Positions 25,393-36,524 of a stretch of DNA of 64,000 nt are shown piece after piece. Each line of letters starts with the position of its first letter. Positions within the stretch are counted from its first letter, which is position 1. Source of the stretch: Panopea generosa. Lineage: Eukaryota; Mollusca; Bivalvia; Adapedonta; Hiatellidae. Made by a program: the position numbers and the translations under genes. The notes under the pieces were generated by a model. It did no database searches and was not told the DNA's origin. It was given only the letters and a program-made list of their open reading frames with translations. The stretch is from NCBI GenBank assembly GCA_029582155.1, contig CM055902.1, positions 17,367,511 to 17,431,510 of the forward strand, in the 5' to 3' direction.

Positions 25393-27060
25393 GCCATAAA
25401 AGCGTATCATCGTTAATATACACCATGTTGGGAGATATACGTGGCACAAAACCGCATCGTCGTTAATATATAACATCTTAGGAGATATACGTGCCACAAA
25501 ATAGCATCATCGTTAATATACACCATGTTGGGAGATATACGTCGCACAAAACCGCATCGTCGTTAATATATAACATCTTAGGAGATATACGTGCCACAAA
25601 ATAGCATCATCGTTAATATACACCATGTTGGGAGATATACGTCGCACAAAACCGCATCGTCGTTAATATATTACATCTTAGGAGATATACGTTACACATA
25701 ATAGCATCATCGTTAATATACACCATGTTAGGAGATATACGTGCCACAAAACCGCATCGTCGTAATATATAACATGTTAGGAGATATACGTTCCACAAAA
25801 TAGCATCATCGTTAAAATAAACCATGTTATGAGATATACGTGCCAGAAAACCGCATCGTCGTTAATATATACCATGTAAGGAGATATACGTGCCACAAAA
25901 CCGCATCATCGTTAATCTATACCATATTAGGAGATATACGTGCCACAAAACCGCATCGTCGTTAATATATACCATGTTAGGAGATATACGTGCCACAAAA
26001 CCGCATCATCGTTAAAATATACCATGTTAGAAGATATACTTGCAACAAAATCGCATCATCGTTAAAATATACCATGTTAGAAGATATACGTGCAACAAAA
26101 CCGCATCTTCGTTAAAATATACCATGTTAGAAGATATACGTGCAACAAAATCGCATCATCGTTAAGATATACCATGTTATGAGATATACGTGCCACAAAA
26201 CCGCATCATCGTTAACATATACCATGTTAGAAAATAAACGTGCCACATAACCGCATCGTTGTTAATATATACCATGTGAGGAGATATTCGTGCCACAAAA
26301 CCGAAACATCGTTAATATATACTATGTAAGAAGATATACTTGCAACAAAACAGCATCGTCTTTAATATATACCATGTCAGGAGATATAGGTGCAACAAAC
26401 CGTATCATCGTTAATATATACATGTACCATGTTAGGAGATGTACGTGCCATAACACCACGTCATCGTTGATATATACCATGTTGGGAGATATACGTGCCA
26501 CAAAACCGCATCGTCGTTAATATATACATGTACCATGTTAGGAGATGTACGTGCCATAACACCACGTCATCGTTGATATATACCATGTAAGGAGATGTAA
26601 GTGCCACAAAACCACATCGTCGTTAATATATACCATGTTAGGAGATATACGTGCCACAAAACCGCATCGTCGTTAATATATACCATGTTAGGAGATGTAC
26701 GTGCCACAAAACCGCATCGTCGTTAATATATACCATGTTAGGAGATATACGTGCAACAAAACTGCATCGTCGTTAATATATACCATGTTAGGAGATGTAC
26801 GTGCAACAAAACCGCATCATCGTTAAAATATACCATGTTAGGAGATGTACGTGCCACAAAACCGCATCGTCGTTAATATATACCATGTTAGGAGATATAC
26901 GTGCCACAAAACCGCATCGTCGTTAATATATACCATGTTAGGAGATGTACGTGCCACAAAATCGCATCGTCGTTAATATATACCATGTAAGGAGATGTAC
27001 GTGCCACAAAATCGCATCGTCGTTAATAAATACCATGTTAGGAGATATACGTGCCACAAA
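25393..27060 (+). repeat. Minisatellite, about 33 units of 50 bp
   Basis: Units of type GTTAATATATACCATGTTAG + GAGATATACGTGCCACAAAACCGCATCGTC repeat every 50 bp. At the left edge (25421, 25521, 25621) two alternating variants form a 100 bp dimer, while the rest is monomeric. A two-unit block with the extra word ATACATGTACC recurs at about 26414 and 26521. Short frames on both strands are incidental. Confidence 0.96.
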
Positions 27061-27574
27061 TAAATGCAAACAGTAGAAAATATATATACAGCAGAAGACG
27101 TAGCATTTAAAAGACACATTTATTAACTCAGCCTGACCACAACTAATATACTGAATACTCACATATATTATTTAGGTATAACGCCATATGATGTAATTAT
27201 TTTTATACCGATAATCACATAGATGAACTGAATCGTGTAGCAAAAAAACAACTCCTTGTTTTAAATAAGGTAAGAAGGGAAGCAAAAACATTTACACATG
27301 TATCACCGTTCATTCAATAAGCTTTCCCTAAATGACAGCATATAATTTAAATACCCGATATGAATTTGGTGTACTAGTGGGTATACTGTTGGAATGAAAG
27401 TAGAACAGCATGTTCAAGTTACGAAAGCAATTATTAAAACATTGTTAGCGTAAAAATAATTAATATGACATAATATTTGATAATGTATGGCAGAGGAATA
27501 AAAAAATAGGTACGTTAGAAACAATATGCTAACTTTGATAGCTATCAGAAGAATTACGTACTTTATTTCAAAAT
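27061..27574. other. No supported feature
   Basis: AT-rich spacer with nothing recognised. Confidence 0.4.
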
Positions 27575-27576
27575 TA

Positions 27577-27850
27577 AGACAACTGATACAAATATGAGTT
27601 AGAGATTGTAAGTAAGAGACTTACAAAGATATGAAACCATTGTTATTTCTATGTACTCCGTGGTCGTTTGGACAGATTTAAAGGGAGCATGTAGATCCGT
27701 GTAGCTTAACATGCATTAAACACAATTCGGCATTAATGCCAAACGATTTGTTTTGTCTTTCTAATAAGACAACTGATAAAAATAAATGGTTTACATATCT
27801 TTGTAAGTCTCTTACTTACAATCTCTAACTGATATTTTTATCAGTTGTCT
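27577..27850. mobile_element. MITE with long terminal inverted repeats, TA-flanked
   Basis: The left arm (27577-27633) and right arm (27796-27850) are inverted copies of about 55 bp beginning AGACAACTGATA. TA sits on both sides (27575-27576 and 27851-27852), as expected for Tc1/mariner-type movement. An extra copy of the terminal word AAGACAACTGATA lies inside at about 27763. It is non-coding and could form a long hairpin. Confidence 0.88.
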
Positions 27851-27859
27851 TATAACGGT

Positions 27860-27892
27860 AATGACTACATCGTACTTCAATGTAGTCATTTT
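27860..27892. repeat. Small perfect hairpin
   Basis: AATGACTACAT and its exact complement flank a 9 nt loop, only 8 bp beyond the MITE. It could be part of a second element or a leftover of one. Confidence 0.6.
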
Positions 27893-27899
27893 TTCGAGG

Positions 27900-28110
27900 T
27901 TACACACTTGAGATTGTTTTGAAACTTTAGGCGTTGCAATACGGATGGACCGTACTACAAATATGCTGAAATTCCTCACCCAGTAATACGATAGTTACAC
28001 TAGACTGACCAGCCCTAAAACTTTACTCTTAATGATGAAACTATAGCAGGAAACTAAACATGTGCCTCGGTGCTGTATAGGGATCTTCAACCACATTCGA
28101 CACGGAGTCT
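27900..28110 (-). mobile_element. Decayed SINE-B copy
   Basis: The blocks CTCACCCAGTAATACGATAG and ACTAGACTGACCAGCCCTA align with the middle of the SINE-B copies at 8.8 kb and 56.1 kb in the same order. The tRNA-like head is not clear. It is older than the other copies. Confidence 0.45.
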
Positions 28111-28720
28111 CTACCGCAAATACACCGCTAAATTCTAATAAAAAGGGTATCTAAAGGAAGCACAACACACCTGAAACACGATACATGAATCGATTGTTAT
28201 CTTTGAGAACTGTCATTTTAGCTTTCACAAAACCAGAATCTTTCACTATATATCTATAGGACTGGTCCTGACATGACATATATAATGATGGACTTTAAGG
28301 AAATAACATGCAGACATACTCTATCATCTGTATCTAACACAATTAGCCAAATGCGATTATTTCACACGCCCAGATTGCCGTAAGCTAACACATACGTCGT
28401 TAATCATACGAATTCCCTTAAACACCTAGGTTTAAATTATAAGAATTATTTCTGAGGAAAACATAGTGAAAAACACGTTACATATCACAGTTGATTAGCA
28501 TTTAAATGCTCCCTGTTCAAACGGAACCGATAGGAAATAGAGCATGTGTTGAGAGAGAAAAGGTGACTTACTAGTAAGTTTAATTTTTAATGGTCATTTT
28601 GAGTCGGTAACCTCATTCAGTGTTGCTTGAAGATACCGGTGCTATAGGGCATGGTGCGGGTAATGAATATTTAATTATTCTTTAAGAACATATTCAATTA
28701 AACAAAGGTAATTAAACAAA

Positions 28721-29148
28721 GCGGAGCGGTACTGTAGTGGATATAGTGTTGGCCGCTTACGCCGGAGGTTGCGGGTTTGATCCCCAGCTCGATCTGATGT
28801 CCTTAAAAACATTAAAACCCAGTAGCTGTTCTACCCATGAGGCGGTCTCGAGAGCGAATTATGTTAGCTTAACCCTTTACTCCATAGATACGCGTTTTCC
28901 CGCACCAATCATAGAAGGCCTTTGAAAACAGTGCAGGAAGAGTTTAGATTGTTCGTAACGAGCAATCTGAACACTTCATGCACTGTTTTCCACTCTGTCA
29001 GTTAATATATAATAATTCACCTAATAATTCAAAAGCCTTCAATATTAGGTGTCCAAAGGCGTCTATATTAGAGATGTCCAAAGGCGTCTATATGAAGTAA
29101 AGGGTTAAGCTTTCTTCGCAATCGAACTATACTAAATTAATATAAACT
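28721..29148 (+). mobile_element. SINE-C copy 1, interrupted by a MITE
   Basis: The head (28721-28790) is tRNA-like, with a box B-type GGTTTGATCCC at 28774-28784. The body continues to 28868, is broken by a piggyBac-like MITE (28873-29104), and resumes with CTTTCTTCGCAATCGAACTA to about 29148. The uninterrupted copy on the minus strand at 42790-42991 confirms that the two parts belong together. The frame at 28737-28925 lies within the element and is not a gene. Confidence 0.85.
28873..29104 (+). mobile_element. piggyBac-like MITE, copy 1
   Basis: Terminal inverted repeats CCCTTTACT...AGTAAAGGG are flanked by TTAA on both sides (28869-28872 and 29105-29108), the hallmark target site of piggyBac transposons. 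A large internal dyad (CAGTGCAGGAAGAGTT...AACACTTCATGCACTG) lies in the left half. The block GTCCAAAGGCGTCTATAT is duplicated near the right end. It has no coding capacity, so it depends on a transposase encoded elsewhere. Related copies are at 50.40 and 58.41 kb. Confidence 0.92.
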
Positions 29149-29577
29149 TAACAAATCCTGGTATTTTCTGTCATTGGGAGGGTTATGTTCCCCCATTGGA
29201 TCCTTTTGCCAATTATTTTTTACAAAACAGCAACACCATGTGTATATTGGATACAATGTTTAAAAAAGATGTTAAAAACTACTTGTAATAATTTTTTTGC
29301 TGCATTTGTTGTAATGGGTTGTGAGAATAACGAAATAATAAATATGTCCAGTGGTAGTATAGATACGTTTTACACTCCACCATTATGAAATAGGTAAATT
29401 TTTTAAAGTTATTATTCAGTATATCTTTTATTTTTTTATGAATTGGTCAACTGAGATCGGAAACGAAATCTTATTGAAAAAGATGTGAGTTATATTGTAT
29501 GCATCCGATGTACGATAAAAAATAATGTGCAATAGAAACAATTAAGTTTATTTCAAAGAATACTTCACTCTGCTATA

Positions 29578-29819
29578 CTGAACGGAACAGCTAACCCGCC
29601 GCCTGCCATTTTGTGTATTTGACATTTTGTGTATTTGACATTTTGTGTATTTGACATTTTGTGTATTTTCTCAAAATGTATCAAAGCAATTTCCTTGAAA
29701 TTTAGACTTAAATAAGAAAGAACACAGCTATGTAAAATAAATACACCGTTGTCTGTTTATGTCGTATTCAGATTAGACATTAGACAATATAAAAGTGGCA
29801 GGTTAGCTGTTCCGTTCAG
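29578..29819. mobile_element. MITE with TA flanks
   Basis: CTGAACGGAACAGCTAACC at the left end is matched by GGTTAGCTGTTCCGTTCAG at the right end, with TA on each side (29576-29577 and 29820-29821). It holds an internal minisatellite of CATTTTGTGTATTTGA. It is non-coding. TA duplication suggests a Tc1/mariner-type helper. Confidence 0.88.
29607..29672 (+). repeat. Minisatellite inside the MITE, 4 x 16 bp
   Basis: Four copies of CATTTTGTGTATTTGA lie just inside the left terminal repeat of the 29.6 kb MITE, the last one altered at its end. Confidence 0.9.
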
Positions 29820-29889
29820 TATATTAACATAATTTAGTTTGATCTGATAATAAATAAAACGAATGATGGAAATGAAGTAAGAAACAAAA

Positions 29890-30236
29890 TGATATAAATA
29901 TCGAGATAATATCGAGGTGATATCGAGGTAATATCGAGATATCGAGGTGATACCAAGGTGGTAATAGCGAGGTGATAATATCGATGTGATATCGAGGTAA
30001 TATCAAGGTGAAATCGAGATAATATCGAGGTGATATCGAGGCAATATCGAGGTGAAATCGAGGTGATATCGATGTGATATCGAAGTAATATTGAGATAAT
30101 ATTGAGGTTATATCGAGATATCTAGGTAATATCGAGGTGATAATATCGAGGTAATATCGAGGTGATATCGAGATAATATCGAGGCGATATTGAGGTAATA
30201 TCGAAGTAATATCGAGGTGGTATCGAGATAATATCG
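29890..30236 (+). repeat. Irregular TATCGAGGT repeat
   Basis: About 350 bp made of ATATCGAGGTGAT, ATATCGAGGTAAT and ATATCGAGATA words with a period of about 10 to 13 bp, often grouped in larger units. Many copies contain the core TATCGA. Confidence 0.92.
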
Positions 30237-32090
30237 AAACATCAAGTAAAGGTGGCGATATATACTTGAGTTAAGATCCTCTCAGATTGCTTTGAAACCA
30301 TATGTACATTTGTCCTACACATACCTTGTGATCATTTATTAGCAATAAACTTTACATTAATAATATCCACAGGATGTGAAGATGAGTGCATTAGCACTAG
30401 TAGATGTTGTAAACATAACTTTTTCGGTGACGTGCAATTACTTATGCCGAGAGAACTTGTATTCCAATACACATGCTGTAAATAAATACACCGTAAAATG
30501 TGTTGAACATTTGATTAGATAGTGTCATCAAAAATAAAAAAAGTTTATATATATTTTTTTTTTAAATCTTATTTTACTACGCGACTTTATTATCTAAAAA
30601 CTGTTTATAATGGGTGATAGTTGTACGAGCTCCATGGGGGTCATTATATGATATGTATTTTTTTCAATAATTTTACCGTTCCTCCTTGGTCGTTTTAAAG
30701 ACAAATAATTTGATATTTATGTTATTTCCTTTTTTGATGCAAAATACAGTTATATATATGAAACTGTTTAATAATGACTTACCTTTCGTAGGATAAATTA
30801 GTTGCATCCAGATTAATGACAGAACGATACTGTACAAAGTCATGAAAGGGTAGTCCTTTAACGTCAGCATCCTGTGGTATATGTGTTTTTTTACTTCCAA
30901 ATTGTTCCGCTTAAACTGTTTTGAAATTAAAAAAAAGATACGATTTAATTTTATTTCTCTAATTTATAAAAATGTGATAGTTAGTGAACACTTTTTAGCA
31001 ACACATAGCACTTTAACTTAAATCCGTTTAAAAATGTAAAATTGAAAATGTATTTAAAAATAGCTATTTGCACAAGTGTTCAACATTAACATATACGCTT
31101 AATGTCTATTATCCGTCTGGTTATAATAGACAAAATACTTATTATTTCAAAGCATATACAAATCAATTAGATATTCGTTTCTTATATAATATACTAGTTT
31201 GTGCTACTTGATTTGAATTGTAACGATATTTTGTTTGCATTTAACTTAAATTAGGTATTAACTAATTTTCATTAAGTAAACAATTCTCTTGCTGGTAATA
31301 TAAGTTATGAAGTCCGTTTTTTTGTGCTTTTTCAAATGTGTTCCCTACCGAAAATAACACAAGAACAATTCACGATGTTTCTATTGAATTTATAACGTAC
31401 TATTCTAGCGGTAAACGTTTACATATATACCTTTATATATGTATTCAATTCTAATAAGAATCCAGTTAAGTGTTAACCTTGTTGTTTCAATTCTAAATAA
31501 ATATACCAAATTGAAAAACAGTTTAAGAGCCACGAAGGCTACCAAATTAAATTACTATCCCCCGACAGCACAATGACGTTTCGCGGCGATTGCATCTTAA
31601 AGTATTCGATGATAATTACAAGAATGACTGGGTAAATTGTTCAGGAATAAGCGTTGTAGTTTATCCAATAAAGACGAAGAGATGCCACTAGATAGTTGTA
31701 TTGTTGCTCGCAGTAATCCCGCCAATAAAATCCCCCTGATATAGTACAGTAACTCAGCTTTATCCTTCATACCCACGCACACTCGCACCTATCTGCGCAT
31801 ACCATCATCGCTACTTAGCTAGTATTTCCGATCTAGTAACATGATGACGCTACGAGTCGTGGTCACGCTGCCGGTTTTAATAGTCTCCACGTTATTTTAA
31901 ACTAACCAGTCGTTCAAATATACTGTAAAAAAGTGATGTTTATATTTCGTTAGATGGCGATGTGTTTTGTATTAATACTAAGACAGTGCTTTTTTTCTTC
32001 AAAAAAGCACAGTTTCTTTAAATAATTCTAAACTATATGTTTATGTTTGTGTATCCATGTTATTCTGATTGATATTGCTATCTATATATG
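30237..32090. other. No supported gene; one hairpin
   Basis: A GC-richer patch at about 31560-31880 carries a minus frame (31597-31788) and a plus micro-frame at 31841 (19 codons, hydrophobic, signal-like). I recognise neither. A perfect hairpin GTGCTTTTTT...AAAAAAGCAC spans 31986-32010. The rest is AT-rich. Confidence 0.35.
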
Positions 32091-32097
32091 TATATAT

Positions 32098-32330
32098 AAG
32101 CTATCAGTTCATGTATGTAAATTTGTCCACCCTGTCCAGATGTGTTGTGTGTAATTCCATATAGTATATAAGTCATGGTCGACACCAATTTTATTGGTTT
32201 GGCAGAGGCCTTGATATTGTATCTATGGTTTGCATTGTGGCTAGGCGCACTCGCCCTAGTCTCGTCTGTACATTTATGTCTTGGATATTCACAAATAATT
32301 ATCTCCATATATATATATATATATACATAA
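32098..32330 (-). mobile_element. LINE segment, left direct copy
   Basis: About 230 bp are nearly identical to 34801-35028 in the same orientation. On the minus strand both read GQGGQIYIHEL near the left end. In the right copy this runs on into recognisable LINE RT C-terminal sequence, so this is a piece of the same LINE, cut off where the homology should continue. It contains the minus frame 32078-32335. Confidence 0.75.
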
Positions 32331-32373
32331 CGCATTGTGAATGAGCATCTGAAAATATCTCAAAAATCGCTTT

Positions 32374-32496
32374 TTCCAAGCAGATATTTATAGTATAACA
32401 GAGTCCCTTATAGTTATAATGATTCCATTTGTGACACAAAAAATGTAGGCTATACTATTGATGAAAACAGTAATTAAGATCTTAAATTATTGCAAA
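32374..32496 (+). repeat. Segment A of a split repeat
   Basis: About 123 bp form an inverted pair with 33690-33812. It ends at ATTATTGCAAA, the same word with which segment B (33940) starts. See the composite described under findings. Confidence 0.85.
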
Positions 32497-32520
32497 CTTT
32501 TTTTTTTTAATTTCAATCAC

Positions 32521-32583
32521 TGAAAAGTGATCCATTTAATCACCCCGTAATAGGTCTGTAAGGGTCGGGGTGGGCCATCCCTC
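32521..32583 (-). repeat. Dispersed repeat, copy 2
   Basis: Reverse-orientation match to 16522-16580, sharing TAATCACCCCGTAATAGGT with small changes. Confidence 0.75.
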
Positions 32584-32641
32584 AACAAACCATACAAATA
32601 TATATATCAGTCAAGTTGTAACATACAATTATATATATATA

Positions 32642-32890
32642 CACTGAAAGGAAAAAAGAAAGCATACATTTTGGTTTTTTAAATTATGTCATTATTGACT
32701 AAGTTTATTCATGTGATGGAAAAATGAACTGATTTTTTCTTATTGTTTTGCTTTGAAATGAATTAAATGTTTGTTTTTTGATTCAACAGTATGGTGAAAT
32801 ATAAATAAACAAAATTTATATGCAATACATTTATTGTTCCTTGACCTGTCGACGTTTATAGGTATGTATACTTTCTTTTTCCTTTCACCG
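32642..32890. mobile_element. Small MITE in the composite region
   Basis: The left terminus CACTGAAAGGAAAAAAGAAA is matched in inverse at the right terminus (TTTCTTTTTCCTTTCACCG) with a few mismatches. TATA-rich sequence on both sides hides the exact target duplication. It is 249 bp and non-coding. Confidence 0.7.
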
Positions 32891-33567
32891 AATACACATA
32901 TATACATTAATCTTAAAAGGACACACCAGTCTCAACAAATTATAGACTGTAGCTCAAACTAAAACAAAAAAACAAAAAGAAATAAAATATAATTTGACAC
33001 AGCAGATGATAGTATAAGAAAATTATGTTGTCTAATGACTTCAGGAGATTTTTCTCTCTTAAGTCTATAGTGGCTGGCTTGGTGTAGGACCTTACTATAT
33101 ATTAAATATGTATTTTGGTGTATCTCTTTTTACAGAAAAGATATAGTGGCAATAATTACATGAATTTTATTATATTGGGGTTGTTTTCGTGTGTTTATAT
33201 TTATTAGAGGTATCTATAATTGGAATGGTTTATAAACACAATTTTTTGTGTGTTAATTGATGGTGTTTATTGAAAGCCAGGAGAAGACATTAAAAAATTA
33301 TCAAAGATACCTTGGTTCATTTTATATTTTTCTATTAAAATTTAACTATATCTGAGAATCAGAAAACACAAAAGAATCACCTATTTCTTAAATCTTATAA
33401 AACATGTGTTTTCAGTTATTGGATTGGTTGAAATTAGTGTAATATATTTCTCATTTGCATATATTTCATGAAAAAATAAGCAGATTCAAATACAAACTAA
33501 AATATTATGTCAGTTATATATATAAATATACAGAAAGAATAAGTAACAAACTTATATGTGAATTCAA

Positions 33568-33812
33568 GATCCAACTTCTGTTTTATTTTTCATTAAAAGA
33601 AAAGGAAAGTGTTTATATAACAATTTTACATCTGGTCATAGAACACATGTGTTCTCTAACTAGAGTTTATCTTATTTGTGAGGCAAATTTTGCAATAATA
33701 TAAGATCTTAATTACTGTTTACATCAATAGTATACCCTATATTTTTTGTATCACAAATGGAATCATTATAATTATAAGGGACTCTGTTAAACTATAAATG
33801 TCTGCTTGGAAA
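33568..33812 (-). repeat. Inverted, uninterrupted copy of segments A and B
   Basis: Read on the minus strand this holds A (33812-33690) joined directly to B (33700-33568) through ATTATTGCAAAAT. It pairs with A at 32374-32496 and with B at 33940-34073. The frame at 33455-33703 lies mostly in it and is not a gene. Confidence 0.85.
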
Positions 33813-33939
33813 TAGTGTTTACACATGTACACTCTTAATAACGTTTCTTTCAAAACAATTGTTGTTTCATTTTATTATTTTTTAATATTTGATAAATCAA
33901 CAACAAAAAGATCCTTACACTACACACCTGTCTCTCTTG

Positions 33940-34073
33940 AATTATTGCAAAATTTGTTTTCACAAATAAGATAAACTCTAGTTAGAATACACATGTGTTC
34001 TATGACCAGATGTAAAATTGTTATATAAACACTTTTCTTTTCTTTTAATGAGAAATAAATTAGAAAATGGATC
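33940..34073 (+). repeat. Segment B of a split repeat
   Basis: About 130 bp form an inverted pair with 33568-33700. It begins with ATTATTGCAAA, where segment A at 32.5 kb left off. Confidence 0.85.
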
Positions 34074-34419
34074 ATTATAAAACAATATTTAAGTTGAGAA
34101 AGAATAAAAAAAACAACAATAGAAAAAGTCGAAGCAGCAGAAGATTTTCACTCAAGTACTGTCTCCACAAAATAAGCAAAGAGGCCATCCTGGACGGCTT
34201 TTATCATACATAAAACTGTGGAAAATATAAAGTTAATAGTCTTTATTTTTAAGATATAAGGGGAATGTACAGGTTCAATAACAAATCAAATTTTTCCACC
34301 TCAATGTTATTTTTGGCAATACATCGTTCTGTTTCATACAACATTTTAATATAGTGTTTGAATGGTTCAAAAATAGGAATATTGTTTTTCATTTTTTGAC
34401 ATTATATTAAGTGTTTAGC

Positions 34420-35028
34420 AGTTTATAGCAGCCTATTCAAAACAGTTCCGAATTTCATACTGCCAAAGATTATGTCTGAAGATGACCAGTCTGTATTTGT
34501 TGTATTGCACTTTTCATTCAGATCATTTTTAAAACTTTGAAAAAATTGTTGCGTTACTATGCAGTCAATAAATATATGTTTAATAGTTTCGGTTTCTCTT
34601 TGACAAAAGGAACATACATTGGATTCTTTAATCTTCAATTGTTTAAGCAATGAGTTTGTTCCAAGAAGTCTGTGATTAATTCTAAATTGGAACTAAATAT
34701 ATATTAATTCACTGTATCTATATGATCCAACGGGTTTATAAATATGTCCTTTATATAGCATGTGAGTAGTAATGAATCCTTAACTGGATCCTACTCATAT
34801 AAAGCTTTCAGTTCATGTATGTAAATTTGTCCACCCTGTCCAGATGTGTTGTGTGTAATTCCATAGTATATAAGTCATGGTCGACACCAAATTTATTGGT
34901 TTGGCAGAGGCCTTGATATTGTATCTATGGTTTGCATTGTAGCTAGGTGCACTCGCCCTAGTCTTGTCTGTACATTTATGTCTTGGTTATTCACAAATAA
35001 TTATCTCCATATATATATATATATATTC
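34420..35028 (-). mobile_element. LINE C-terminal fragment with Cys/His motif
   Basis: On the minus strand the order is GQGGQIYIHELKALYE (about 34792-34840), DPVKDSLLLTCYIKDIF, RINHRLLGTNSLLKQLKIKE (about 34622-34680) and the Cys/His segment VCSFCQRETETIKHIFIDC (34561-34617), then FQSFKNDL and IIFGS. This is the thumb and C-terminal zinc-knuckle region of a LINE reverse transcriptase. An in-frame TAG precedes FQFRINH, and one frame change separates the DPVKDS and YKPVG parts. The Cys/His tail suggests an L1/Tx1-like lineage, but I cannot be sure. The right part (34801-35028) is duplicated at 32.1 kb. Confidence 0.8.
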
Positions 35029-36082
35029 ACACATCTACAGACCTATTGTAGAAATTTATGCTGGTTTCCCGTATACTTTTTGTTCTTTTACGATTCCGTA
35101 ATCTAGTCAATTTAAATGTGTTTCCATTAAATGATTTAACTCAACTGAAGTAACGGATCTATCTAGGACAATTGCTTACGTGTTCTATATTTGATAATGT
35201 TTTCTGTAATTTAGAATTGTTTCACGACAATACAGCGAAAGTAGTTGTATTTGTCTGAAAGGAAAATAGCAGCAACGTTTAAATTTATATATATAACGAG
35301 AAATACAACTTAAAATGTTTCGAAACATTTTCTAAATGAAGTCCAAGTTCACGTTTTATTATAGGATTAAATTCAGACTTTATTTGATTTGTGCGTGATT
35401 CGACATTCTTTACACATGCATAAAAACCACAAAAAATGAATTTAATCCTTATATTCCAATCCTGATGATTATATTTAATTTGAGACTCTTCAAGTGAATG
35501 AAAAAACAAAACAAAAAATATTATACGCTGCAAAGTAAACGCGTAAGAAAACATCACCTCTGTCCTGGTTGACATCGAATTCTCTAGATCTAATATCCAA
35601 AAATATCGTAACGGCTATTGTTTCAATTATCAGATGAACTCTGTAACATTAGTTGGTTTATTGTAAAATGACAAAATATTTTGCGGTTAACAAAATTAAA
35701 CACTCGCCATTTATTCTAGATTTAGACAAATAAAAAAACAATAATTCATAGAAATACCCACACAGTGTAGACGCTAACGTCATTGTTTAGTTTTTGTCTA
35801 CACGCTTGTTTTTAAAAGATGTCTCAATATTTACGAAGGTCATATAAATCCACGCTCATTCATGGAGAATCCGAATTTAGATGGAACGTTTTAAACGACT
35901 TTTACGTGCAAGGTTTGTGTATTTACATTGTCTCACGATCGTCTGCTTCTTAACTTCAACTACATAATAATTATACATGTTTTTATTTCATTTTTCCTCT
36001 CGAATAAATTGGTCTGTGGAAATGTTTATCAACGACTAGCATTCACGTTCGGTAAACCAATGGTATAATGGGTCAATGGTAC
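35029..36082. other. No supported gene
   Basis: A 96-codon minus frame (35285-35575) has ordinary-looking composition but no motif I recognise. It lies upstream, in the minus direction, of the 34.4-35.0 kb LINE fragment, so it could be unrecognised LINE sequence. Confidence 0.3.
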
Positions 36083-36524
36083 ACTATACATCTCAATATA
36101 CAATACAGTCGTCGCAACTGCGTTCGTATTGTTGGTGTTAACACGTGCGAGTCAGAAAACACCGATGCCATCGTTATGGACATTGCGTCCCACCCAGATT
36201 CAGTCCAACATAACCTTGGCAGACATAGACAAAACGCGGCGCGTTGGACGATCCAGGACAGCGCCGAGAGGCATCATTGTGAAGTTTGCCACCTATCGTG
36301 CACGAGACAACTTCTATCGGAAACGAACAACACTCAAAGGCAACAAGAAGTTTCCCCACGTTTTCATTAACGAAGATTTGACGGCTGACCGCAACAATCT
36401 TTACACGGCGGCAAGACTACTTATCAAAAACAAACCATTAATCAGTGCTGGACGCATGACGGCAGGATTTATGTCAAGGACAAAACCGACAAAAAGTGTG
36501 TTGTGTCAAGATTATTTGATCTAG
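36083..36524 (+). pseudogene. LINE ORF1-like protein remnant
   Basis: Two overlapping plus frames read as one protein. The first part, YSRRNCVRIVGVNTCES (from about 36104), resembles the RRM-like part of L1-type ORF1 proteins. After a frame change near 36190 the second part reads ADIDKTRRVGRSRTAPRGII, FATYRARDNFYRKRTTLKGN and FINEDLTADRNNLYTAARLL. This is the basic RRM to C-terminal region that binds RNA in such LINE ORF1 proteins. It ends at a stop after about 36520. The piece could belong to the 34.4 kb LINE family or another. It is not clearly continuous with the ORF2 at 38.0 kb, which is a different class. Confidence 0.75.

Noticed and set aside
32098-35028. LTR-type element bounded by the two 230 bp direct copies
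   Set aside because: The direct copies read as LINE coding sequence, and the interior has inverted repeats and a MITE but no LTR-element genes, primer site or polypurine tract that I can see.
35285-35575. 96-codon minus frame as a host gene
   Set aside because: No motif is recognisable, and it lies next to LINE remnants in AT-rich sequence.
36068-36370. Separate 100-codon gene
   Set aside because: Its useful part is the start of the LINE ORF1-like remnant. The rest is an out-of-frame extension.
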